DNA from: Favolaschia claudopus
Lineage: Eukaryota; Basidiomycota; Agaricomycetes; Agaricales; Mycenaceae
Length of the DNA: 64,000 bases
Direction: 5' to 3'
NCBI GenBank assembly: GCA_037176885.1
Contig: JAWWNJ010000161.1
Span: forward strand, 310,001-374,000
Shown here in pieces: positions 34,932 to 45,453 of the stretch; the stretch's first letter is position 1, and each line of letters starts with the position of its first letter. Under the pieces are notes generated by a model. The model had not been told where the DNA came from and did no database searches. It saw nothing but the letters and a program-made list of their open reading frames with translations. The position numbers and the translations under genes were made by a program.

Positions 34932-35220
34932 CTTCCCGGCATGAGACACTCGACTACACTCGACCACCAGAGGTTCGTTCTACGCCTCGCTTAGTGGTTT
35001 TCATCTTGACCTGGTTATCATGTTGCTACGCCGATTCCGTCGAAAGCTGTTGAATACGTCTTCGGAGGCATTCCCCTTGTTCTCTCACATATTTAAGTCC
35101 CACCACGATCTTCGTCGAACGCCTCTTCCCTTGTCACCTCGCGATCTGGATCGTGAATCGTGATCGGGATCAACGACTCCCTTTTCTCTATGTGGAGAGG
35201 ACGATACATATTTTCTTCTC

Positions 35221-37643
35221 ATGTCGACGGGTACTCTTTCGCCAGGTGCGCGTATTCTGTTTACCTCAAATCAACGATTCCCACCGACATCCGGCTCGTT
35301 AGGGCCTAAGAAATACCAATCCTCGCACCTGCTGGCCATACTGTGCTTGATTCTGCATGTGACGCTAGTCGCCCTTCATCTCACCCTTCTCGGAGTCTCG
35401 CAACGAAACCTCGAACACAACCTCGTCTTCTCCAGTTCCCTCGAAACGCAACAAATCGTCTCGTTCTGCATCACAGCAATCACCACTAGCTTTGTCACGG
35501 TGCGCCGCCAGATATCTTTCTTTCTTCTCTCAAACCAATACCAATATCTCAAAAAACAGATCTACTCCGCCGCTCTAGTATTCGTAACCCAATTACTCTC
35601 CACGCGCCGCAGCTTCTCCGTCACCCAAACCCTAACAACCACCCATGACACCTCTGCTGCTTGGTCCGGAATCGGCTCCGCCATAATGCACATATGGAAA
35701 CAACGTGTCGTGCGTGCGTCGCCCATCAGTGTCCTGGTGGTCTTCTCGTATCTTGGGTGCATAATGGGTCTGCAGACCACGATCCCTGCGTTATTCTCCC
35801 TCCAATCGTTCAATGAAACTCGAACGCTTGAACTTGTGACGAAGGGGTTGCCGATTTACAACGCTTCGGCGTTTCCCGCCGATTCTGGGGATAATTTCAC
35901 GCTTTTGTAAGTCAAGTCATCTTCGGCAGAAAGCAATCGGTGGTCCGAATTCATTACTTGTTAGAAACAACCTCGAAGTCTACCTCAACAACGTACTCTC
36001 CGCCGTCGCGCTCGCACCAGACGACTCCGCCGCACCAGGTCTTTCCGGCGGGACTCTCTACGATATCCTGAACCCAAATCCCGGCGACGGCGAAGCTACC
36101 GTCGACGCCATGAGCGTCAACGTTACTTGCCGCTACGTCACCAATTTCAATATGCCCTTCGACAACCAAACGGGTGTGTGGGATCTCGAACCGACGGATG
36201 GCTCGGGGCAGTTTCAGAGTGTGGATAATCTGGATCCCATCGGTGCGCAATTTTCACTGTGGTTTATTTGGGACAGTAGCTGATTTTCGATTCGTGACTT
36301 GATTTGTACTCAAGGTGTTGGAATTACCGCCCGTCCGCCTAGCGTCCAAGGCATCGGAAATGCTGTGAATTTCTATACAACCGCGCAGATCGTGGATTCG
36401 AATGGAGACGCGGGATTCCACGTCGAGCTCACGCCGCCGCTGGTCAAGGGCGTCAACATGACGGCGCAGATCCTTCAATGTTCGACGTCCCTCGTTCCTC
36501 ACACAGCCGTCGGGGACGCGCAGACCAGCGCGCTCATTTCTCTGGGGAAGAATATCACTAAGACGCATTCGATATGGCCGAAGCCTGTAACACTCCTCGA
36601 AGCCTACAATGCCTCGCTCGCAATTGGAGCAAATGGCCAGCCTATTCCGAGTAATATTACGCTTTTAGAGATGGTACGTCCGTCCATCCATTATCTTACC
36701 ACTATCCGTGTTCACTCCGCGGGAAATCAAATCTTCGTTTCCTTGCAGGTGCCATACATCCTAACTTTATTCTCCACCACATCCTCCTACGTCTTCAAAC
36801 CCGACACCTTCACTCCAGTTGGCCAACCAAGCAGTTTCTCGGCGTTGACGGTGCCTGATTTGTATGCCTTTTTGTCTTTCGAATTTCATCTAATGCGGAG
36901 TCGTCTGATATCATTATCCGCTTCTTTCTTTCTTTGGTTCAGGTTTTTAAATCTCCATCTCAACCCGAGAGCACTTGCGTCCCGGACCCCCGCACCGGCG
37001 GTAATCCCGCTTCACGAATTTGAGAATTCAGTGTCGGTGTTCTTAGCGTGGATGTTGTGGACGTGTAAGCTGCTCTGATGACTGAATCCGGCGCAACTGA
37101 TAATTCTTTCAGTGGGCAATATGCCTCCCGCCCAATGGTTTACAAGTGTTGCGCTGAAGGATCTTAAAGCGACGTCGAATCCGCTTTGTTTGCTTCCGGG
37201 AAAATCAGCGGTCACTCAGCTGATTCTTCATACGCGCTTGAATGTGAGCTAGATTTGAGCTTCTTCCGATGACTCATCACTGACCTTCCTTCCTACGACG
37301 CAGTTGAGCAACGTCGCGGTACTTTCTATCCTTCCAACCGCCAAATCAATCCACTTCCTAACTCAAGTCACTCTAGATCATAGCCGGCCTCGTCCTATCA
37401 ATCGCCCTCGCATTGCTCTCCCTCCCTGCCACAATATTCCACTTACGCGGTCGGAACAACAAAAGTCGTCTTCCGACAGACGGAACCGGCATCCTCAATA
37501 CGATATGGCTGTATCGCAATCATCCCGAGTTGGAGACGCTGGTGTATCAAGTTGAGAAGCCGAGCGATAAGAATTTACGGTTGGCAGGGATGATTGAGGT
37601 TAATTTGGCGGGGGAAGGAGGAGGCGGAGAGAAGTTTGATTGA
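35221..37643 (+). CDS. Membrane protein with large extracellular domain, unknown function
   Basis: Several exons from an ATG at 35221 to a stop at 37643 read as one protein. It has an N-terminal membrane region (LLAILCLILHVTLVALHLTLLG, a second helix before TTSFVT, and VLVVFSYLGCIMGLQTTIPALF). A large ectodomain with many N-glycosylation sites follows (for example NETRT, NASAF, NFTLL, NVTCRY). A last helix (IIAGLVLSIALALLSLPATIF) stands near the C-terminus and leads to a cytosolic tail with LYRNHPELETLV. This plan is shared by a large, uncharacterised family in agarics. Introns lie near 35500-35560, 35909-35964, 36242-36315, 36672-36748 and in the last third. Receptor or transporter roles are possible but not shown. 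No enzymatic motif is seen. Confidence 0.7.
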
Positions 37644-37940
37644 GGCGATTGTGGGTTTTAGTAAGGAAAAGCAGATCGAAAACGGAGATTTACAATACAC
37701 CGCAGGTTGTATTGCAGCGTCTGTTTACAAGAGCCTGAATCCCAGATGCAGGAATGATTGTATGTATTACCTATGTATTTTTCGATTTTATTTGTTACAA
37801 GGGAAGAAGGAACCGACTTTCGTCAGCCCAGCTCGGCTTTACAGAGATCACTAGCCCCTCGAGCGCATCAAACTGACGTAGGTCAGGGTGAGTTGAAACT
37901 CCCTCGTTGTCTCACCTTGTCTCCTCCTCCATTCCACAAC

Positions 37941-38966
37941 ATGCAGCGACAAAATCCTATTGAACTCAACGAACTTCTAGACCACTGCATCGGCTCTCTC
38001 GCTCCCTCTCCCTCGATTCTCACCTCATGCGCCTTGGTATCCCGTTCATGGGCAGAAATAGCTCAATCCCATCTCTTTCGGGCGCCGCACCTCACAAATC
38101 CACACTGTCTCACTTCAGACGCTCCACTCCTAGAGCTCTACACTATCCTCACTGAAAGTCCGCGCTTACTACGCCACATTCGGTACATCAGCTTCACCAT
38201 GGACGGCGAACTCTCGCTCGCGACCGCAGAGAAAATATGGAGCCTCGAGTTCACCAACCTGAAAACCGTGGCTCTGTCCACGATTAAACTAATTCCAAGT
38301 GTATTCATCCATCTTCTCGAATCCCTGCACCTCAGGCGCCTCGAATTCGCGCATCATAATCGAGACTTTGCGTCGTTGATGCATGTCTGGGAGCGGTGTT
38401 CGCCAGCAATCCGTCACCTCGATCTGTGTTGCTACAGGGGTGTTGGCGCCGAGTCTACAGTTCTCGAAAAGGGTTTGGTCCAGCGGATCACCCTCAAGTC
38501 GCTTCGACTTGAGCTTGGAATAGAAGACGATGAGCTGTTCATTTTGCAAACATGGACCCTGGCACCATTCGATTTATCCCACTTGAAAGCTCTGTCGATT
38601 AAATTCGGAACCACGCTTTTTCTACCAAGCCACGAAGTCGAAATTCTCGAGCTAGACGTTGGGGTTCGTATCGTTGTAGAATTCGCGATTATAACGCTAA
38701 TCGTTTCATATTTCTAGCGGAACGACGAAGCGGAGTCGTATGATTTCTCATCTTTCCCAAATCTCCGCATCCTGCGAATCAACTTGTCGACCGACATCCC
38801 CGACTCAATCCTCAACACCCTCCGCACTGCAAACTCGGCGTCATTACCGCATCTTCACACCATCGTCGTTGGAATTTCAGGTATTCTCGCTGACTCCATG
38901 GACTGGCAAAGTCTTGACTGGGCGTTGTCGGCATTTTCGCGCTCGCTTGCAATGTTGAATGGTTGA
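37941..38966 (+). CDS. F-box protein with a prematurely ending or decaying 3' end
   Basis: The ATG at 37941 starts with IELNELLDHCIGSLAPSPS and LVSRSWAEIAQSHLFRAP, a typical agaric F-box. Leucine-rich stretches follow (LHLRRLEFAHH, IRHLDLCCY, LKSLRLELGI, LKALSIKFGTT). One intron near 38663-38719 leads to a second exon with FPNLRILRINL and LPHLHTIVVGISG, ending at TGA 38964-38966. Directly after this stop the DNA still looks coding. VEVDVTRDIAGKR is readable in the next frame, and VKEMLPDLMTRNL back in the original frame, up to a stop at 39072. This is what a pair of compensating frameshifts or a new stop would leave. The gene may therefore be losing its C-terminus. A hairpin transposon starts 138 bp downstream. 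Confidence 0.7.
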
Positions 38967-39103
38967 GGTCGATGTCACCAGAGACATAGCAGGGAAGAGG
39001 TGAAGGAGATGTTGCCGGACCTGATGACCAGGAATCTGGTTTGTTCTTTATTTTCTCGTGCTCCAGACTTCTGATTATCATTTCCTTGGGTAGCTTAGGT
39101 ATT

Positions 39104-39897
39104 CACAGCCGTGTTTCCTCAATTTTTCGGGCCGACAAGTTAATTGTTAAGTTCTAAGTTTCTCATTTGGAATATGGGTCCCAGAAATGAGTTAAAATAC
39201 ATTTGATTTCTTGGCGCTAGAAATACAACTAGATGGTATAATTTCTTGTCATGTATCTAAGCCCAATAAACCTGTTGTATCCTGACCTGTTTCCTGAGCA
39301 GATAAATTGGACACAGTTCATAGAGGAAAAGTCCCAGATAACTGAGATGGTAAAGGTTAGATTTGGAGTCCCCGGAAACACTTCAAGATATGTGGAGTTT
39401 CCTATTACGCAAGAAACGTAAAGTTTCTGGACTCGTTTGAGTGCCAGATAAATTGAACTAAAAACTCAGGATGTCACGCAACATTAAATGTATCTGCAGG
39501 CTCTGGAGATACATTTACTGGCGGCTAAAACTCTAAGTTTTCGGTCTGATTTCCTCAGCCTATAAACAAGTGTAAAAACTTCACGTTTCTTGCCTAATAG
39601 GAAACTCCACATATTTTGAAGCATTTTTGTGGACACTAAATATAACCTTTACTGTCTCATTTATTGGGACTTGTACTCTATAAATCATGTATGGTTTCAT
39701 TTGCCCTAAAAGCTATCAGGATACAATGAATTTATTGGACTTAGATAGGGGACAAGAAGATATATTATGTAGTTACATTTTTGACGACAATAAATCAATT
39801 GTTTCTTAGCTGATTTTTGGCACCCATATTCCAAATGAGAAACTTAGAACTTAACAATTAACTTGTTGGCCCAATAAATTGAGGAAACACGGCTGTG
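39104..39897. mobile_element. 794-bp hairpin (fold-back) MITE with CAC...GTG ends and ATT duplication
   Basis: The left end CACAGCCGTGTTTCCTCAAT at 39104 is matched by its reverse complement ending at 39897. The inverted match continues with mismatches and gaps almost to the centre near 39500, so the whole element can fold into a stem of nearly 400 bp. ATT stands outside both ends (39101-39103 and 39898-39900), which fits a 3-bp duplication. There is no coding frame. CAC ends and 3-bp duplication are shared with the element at 22979-26326, though the sequences differ. Confidence 0.88.
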
Positions 39898-39900
39898 ATT

Positions 39901-41003
39901 GAGCGCGATCGCTTGCACGGTCGCCCGTGTTATTACCAATCGTCGGAGTTTGAATTTATTCCCACGGCTTGCTCCCTTACTTTCACCGTTGCACACCTTC
40001 CATGAGCAAACTTCTGCTGGGAAGGTACCTTCTATGATATATTATAACAGGTCTATGAGGTTGGATTTACAATTTTCGTTCCCCAATGAGCCTAATTGAA
40101 CGACCCGTGAGTTTGACAGGATTTGTCAGCAGGTTCTCAATCTCGTCGTTGCGTGAATATTTTGTCTAAATTTGACTGACAGGGCTGTTCATTTGCAATT
40201 AAGAAAGGTCAGGGTAGCCAAATTTTTGCTTAAAACACGCTTAAAGCTATGAAAAGGAGCCCGAGAAATTCATGATTATGTAATAAGGCGGGCGACCGTT
40301 CGGCCGACCGACCTTCTCAACAGACTACAACAACCGCAGGTACGAGGACACTTTTTGTTGTAGCGTCTGTCTACGAGAGACTAGGGTAGCTGCAATTAAT
40401 CCCGACGTTACAGTTAACGTATCAAGAACGTCGGAAGCTTTGGTGGGAGGTGAGTTGGATTTATTGCGTTGGTGATGAGCAGTCTCGTTGAAGGCGTCTT
40501 CATAGGAGGTGACTGACGGCTTTTAATATTTGATTTTATTGGGCAAAGAACCGTTTCGTCCTTGTTGTGCGGTACAAGGAAATTCCACTATGTAAATCGA
40601 AATATATATAATTCGTCCGCAAATTTCTGGTAGGAGCTTCAAGCCGCAAGCGTAGCAATTGGTTTCAATGAACAATTGAACAGATCATCGTATCCTTGTT
40701 TGAACCGAGGTCAACGTATACTGATAGCACAGTTTCGTATCTCAAATGCACTAGCTGCACTGAGTACTATAATACAACGTACCTGCCACCATAAATTCCG
40801 CCGCTCGAAAAAGATTATACCTCAGGCGTCTGAATACTTGACTTGAGTTGCGGCTGCAGTTTTTCTTCCTATTCATGTATTTATTAACCACCACGAACTC
40901 GAAAACGAAGTGATTCCGGTCAAGATATCACTAGAGAAACAAGCTTAGACTATGGTGTCCCAGGACTCAATCAATGACGAAGTGTGCTTGCGAGTTCCAG
41001 CCA
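39901..41003. other. 1.1 kb without a recognised gene
   Basis: A/T-rich spacer between the hairpin element and the 3' end of the avidin gene. No open frame with features and no clear repeat was found. Confidence 0.45.
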
Positions 41004-41468
41004 CTATAATCTGCTTCGGACGGGGCGAGCGAAACCCGGCTTCGCGTTGCTATCAACCCCATCGTCACCCGGCTCATCCCTTGTAAACACATCATTCCCC
41101 GCCCTCGTCGACTCCCACACATCCTTCCCCTCCGTACTCCTCGTCAATAACCAATGCGTCAAAATCATCTCTCGGCTGGCGCCCCTCGTCTGATCGAAAT
41201 ACAAACCGCTCCAAGTACCGGTTGAGTGTGCCTCGAGTTTGGTATTCTTGTAAGTGACGACCCAGCCGAGGGAAACACCTTTGTTGTCGGGCGGGGTGGT
41301 GTCGAAGCGGCCTGTGAGGACGTAGAAGTCCTCTGCTTTCCCCACGGCGGAATTGTATCTTCCCGATATATTGCCACATTTGTCTGCAGTGAGGATCATG
41401 TGGGAGCCGAGTTGGTTGACCCATTTGCCGCAGAGTCGGGCAGGGTCGAAGGATTTGAGGAGGCTCAT
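41004..41468 (-). CDS. Fungal avidin (tamavidin-like biotin-binding protein), complete, 154 aa
   Basis: An uninterrupted frame from 41468 to 41004 covers the whole avidin/streptavidin barrel. Residues expected to contact biotin are all in place: Asn and Ser in WVNQLGSH, Tyr in ISGRYNS, Trp in SLGWVVTY, the Ser/Thr/Trp set in STGTWSG, Trp in LTHWLLT, and Asp in AGNDVFT. It should form a tetramer that binds biotin tightly. No signal peptide is seen, so it is likely cytosolic, as in other mushroom avidins. Those have been linked to defence against animals feeding on the fungus (family knowledge). The C-terminus has an extra tail of about 20 residues after the barrel. A likely 5' untranslated intron (41477-41526, CTAAC branch site) ends 8 nt before the ATG. 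Confidence 0.93.
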   Translation of the reverse strand: MSLLKSFDPARLCGKWVNQLGSHMILTADKCGNISGRYNSAVGKAEDFYVLTGRFDTTPPDNKGVSLGWVVTYKNTKLEAHSTGTWSGLYFDQTRGASREMILTHWLLTRSTEGKDVWESTRAGNDVFTRDEPGDDGVDSNAKPGFARPVRSRL

Positions 41469-41580
41469 GGTATATTCTGACGCCGTTGTTAGAAAATGGT
41501 ACGAAACGAGAGGATAGAGTCGTTACCAGGTGTTGGTAGATGGGTGGTTAGTACAGCAGCGAGGGCTTTGAGAGTGGTTG

Positions 41581-41586
41581 TTTATA
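41581..41586 (-). promoter_or_regulatory. TATA box of the avidin gene
   Basis: TATAAA on the minus strand lies 113 bp upstream of the ATG. The distance agrees with the 50-nt intron in the 5' untranslated region. Confidence 0.45.
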
Positions 41587-43974
41587 TGACACAGAACACT
41601 GGCAGCACCCAAGCCTCGTGGATCCTAGCAAAAATAATCCACGGTAAGTTATAGCTATGGTACACTTGGCACACTGCCCATTGTGATGAACTGCTGTACG
41701 ACAATGAGGCGTGCTGGCTGTCTGTTGAACAACTGAAATAAGGAATGGGGGTACAGGGAGAGAATACTTACACCTCTATGGTATCTATCGGCCTCGCCCT
41801 TACCCCATATTTATTCTTACCAACAATAAGAGGGTGCCTTCTCGAGTTTCGAATGTACCCATGCTGATGCGACACCTGACGGTTCAAATTAAGACGCTCA
41901 TGAGACAACAGCAAGGCCACACCGATCCCCATTGACAACGTCCCCAGCAATCTGACTCTATTCCTGTGTGAATCTAGACATAGGCCTAGACTTCCCTGAT
42001 ATTTATTTCAGCAAATGGAGCGTGAATGGACGAACCTACAGGGGAGGCACGCTGCGTGAGAATCTCGGTTCCCAGCAGCAAACGATGTTGACTCACCGGC
42101 GGAGATGCTGAGTTGCCTTCCCAGTCGAAAACTCGCAGCGTATAAAGGTTGCAAGGATAAAACAAGCAAATGTAGCCTCAATGGCTATCAAGCATTTCCT
42201 ATTTGTTCAGAAAGCTGAGCGGCCATCATGCACGGTTTCCAAATTCCCGCTACCTTTAGGTAAGGGTCTTAGGGCGCCCTAAATTTACCTGTCGCAGTAA
42301 ATCACAAAATGTCAAAACTGATCACGTAGTCCGGGGTCTGGACCACCTCTCGATTCTTCTAGACCTGCGGCCCGATTTGCCGGAACTCGTAGAATTTCAA
42401 TTTCGACTCGCCACGTCACTCCTTTTACTTCCTCCCACTATCTCCCTCCCTCTTCGCAAGTCCTCCCCTGGTCGTCCCGCGCCCATGCATTCGGGTGCTA
42501 GAACTGATTCGGGTGCCAGGTAATCCAATTATGTAGCCAGACGATATTCTGATCCTCTCACTCTCCGAATCTCGTTGTCTTCGGCACTGGAGTGTGTGGA
42601 TAGTACCTGCCCGTCGAACCTTTTGCCGGATGAACCTCTTTCACTGTCTTACACATTGCTCGTTCGTGCCTTGCCTATTCAACAGAAGAAAAAAAGCCAA
42701 ACGTGTTAACTCTTCGAGCCTTCCACCTTGTCAAGCAGCCAAGACTCAGACCGTCGTCGAACTTGCAATCCCACCTGTCCAAAATCAATTGCACATTTGT
42801 CTGGTCGTCTCCACGATTTCGAGGTACTTACGCCATCGCGTTCGGCATCCCAATCTACTTTCATGCTTCGGAATTTGCATGAATCAATTCTTTGAATACG
42901 CACAATCCGACATGAACGAGTGATTCATGGTATTGAATAGCACATATCCATCCTGCTTTTACCAGTGAATCATTCTACTTCCTGTCATCCGGCGCGCTCC
43001 ACTCAATCCCTGGCCAACTAACTAGGCTCCCTCGTCTCATACCCTTTCTTATCACTCTGCTGTGCTCGCTTGTCTCCTGACTTGCTTTCTTGCTATACTG
43101 CTCGACATGACACTGACTCGTTTCCTGACTGCCTCGACAACTACTTACCCTACACATCAAATCTATCTCTGCACATCAAGTAAGTATTTCCATGTTCTTT
43201 CTTGTCGCTAGTAATTTATATATATCTGGTTCCAACCCTTCTTTCTTTCGAGCCAATTTCGAAAAGGTGGGTTCTTCATGGCACTAACCATTGTTCAATT
43301 GCTTATTCATGCTGTTCTAGAGATGCATCGCTTCTGTTTACATACCACTCATGTTGACAATTTACAAGACACTCCGTTTTGAAGAACCGTTGATCGTGCT
43401 GTCCCTCTCGACACCATCCGCTCAGAGATGTAACCTTTCTTTGCCGAACCAGAGCAGAGTATCCCTGGTCTGCTGTGTGGTCTTGTCGAACCTGGCATGT
43501 TAAGAATTTGCTGTGTTGATTTGGTTCAAACATTGGCTGGATTCTGGCGTATAGTTACGGTGAATCAGAAAAGGTTACGCAAGATTCTACTGATACATGC
43601 GGAGAATTTACCATCCGCGAATTTCAACTTCGAAGTCGGATTCTTGACAACTTGAAGCATACCTAATGCATTCAATCTAGATTCAATCCTTAAGATTCCG
43701 GATTCCAAAGTTGCACTGTCATGTTTTGAATGAAGATCAGGTCAATGATATCTGAACTTCAGTCTCCGGTAGCGGGCCGTGCCACTTGTTGGCCTTAGCG
43801 CTTTATTCCAAGTCAAGATGCGCCCGTTGGACCTGATGCAAGAGATGGGGATTGTGGAAAAGTACAGTATGGCGTCAGATTCGTCAAATGGCACGGATTC
43901 TTGGCGTAGGGAGATAGACTAGAAAAACGCGATAGAATGATTCAGTAGCTCTTGCAATTTGAGGGGATTTTTTC
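41587..43974. other. 2.4 kb without a recognised gene
   Basis: The region between the avidin promoter and the autonomous MULE has only short frames on both strands and no recognised repeat. The last nine bases (43966-43974, GATTTTTTC) are the left target duplication of the MULE. Confidence 0.45.
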
Positions 43975-44674
43975 GAGACCGCAAAAAGTAACTTTGAGGT
44001 GCGTACTTGTACTTTGATGGCCGCTTATTTTGGCTGGGCGTACGTTGCGTTACTTTACTTTACTTTGATGTACTTTTCCCACGCTTGGCGAAAGTTACTT
44101 CAACTTACTTGTACTTCTAGGCTTATGATATGAAGTCACAAAAAGACATTATAGGTCAGTTATAAGGTATTAGTAGCTCCTATTGATGAATATAATGTGT
44201 CTTCACGACTTTGTGCTCACTTTTTATGACTAATACTACCACACCTATCCTCCTGTCCTCCACCCCCTTGGCGGTGAGTATTTGACTTAATGTGAGAGAT
44301 CAGAACTGATAATCTACCTTTGAGAAGCTATCGAACTTGAATTTATCTTGTTTGATCGCTTCTTGTGTCGAATTGAACTCATACGGGTTCAACCAGCCAA
44401 TTACCCAATCCGGAAATCTTTAACTTTGACCCGCCGGTACTGTGTTTCAGGCACAAGATGTGGGCTAAAGAGTCAACAAAACTCTGAGATATTACTCTTA
44501 AGTACATTCTGAGCTTACTGCATCTGCTGTGCGTATGCGTACGGCATTTCGGCACTGACTTCTATCCGAACAACGGCAAGTATTACTTCGCAACCTTCTG
44601 AAGTGCTTCTTACAGTTAAATAATGCTTTGGGGTACTATGATGCGATGGATTAGCGCAAAGTAGCCTTAACTTG

Positions 44675-45180
44675 TGTTACTTTACTTCAGATTACTTGTA
44701 CTTTACTTTACTTACCCGCCCAAGTACATCAGCGAAAGTTACTTTGGCCATCAGATGGCATCAATTACTGCCAAGTACGCAAGTAAATGCAAGTAATTGT
44801 GATTTCTCACTCATACTTCACTCTGAGGTCATAGTAGGTATGCTATATATTCCCTTATACTGCTCTGATAGCTTCGGTGACCGTTACTGGCAGCAGCAAA
44901 GAATGTCAAGTATTCTTCAAGGCCAACTCAAGGCTCATGCACTGATGTGCAACCCTTTGAAGGGCTGTTTTCAGTTAAAAAGTAGCTAGGGGTGTTCAAA
45001 ATGAAGGTATAGGCAATATATCTGCTTTACTTTGCCCTAATTTACTTGTACTTTGCTTTACTTGCCGCCCAAGTACCCCGGCAAAAGTTACTTTTGCCAT
45101 CAGATGGCATCAATTACAGCCAAGTAGGCAAGTAAACACGCGATTTAAGCAAGTAACAGTGATTAACCACTCGCAATTAG
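44675..45180. repeat. Two copies of a subterminal MULE repeat
   Basis: A block with GTACTT...ACTTTACTT, then CCAAGTAC, GCCATCAGATGGCATCAATT and GCCAAGTA is present at about 44675-44790 and again at about 45030-45150. A third, related copy lies in the non-autonomous element at about 31790-31910. The core includes the palindrome GCCATCAGATGGC. Such repeats may be binding sites for the zinc finger of the transposase. Confidence 0.7.
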
Positions 45181-45453
45181 TGTGGATGCATTACTGAACC
45201 AAATATATTGCATATTAGCTCACTTCCAGCGTTTCCCTGACTCACTTGGCAAAAATATCCGCATTTTAAATTAATTTTGCAGTCTTATGGTTCAATTCCG
45301 TCATGTTTGATTCTCGGTGCTCAAGAACCGTAAATATAGCGCTAGGATGGAAAGAAGGTGCATTCTATAATAGAGATAGAGTAATCTAGGGTGATTTTTG
45401 AATGAATGTGTATCTACTTTGATTGGTGAATGAATGTATAGTGACTTTTACCT

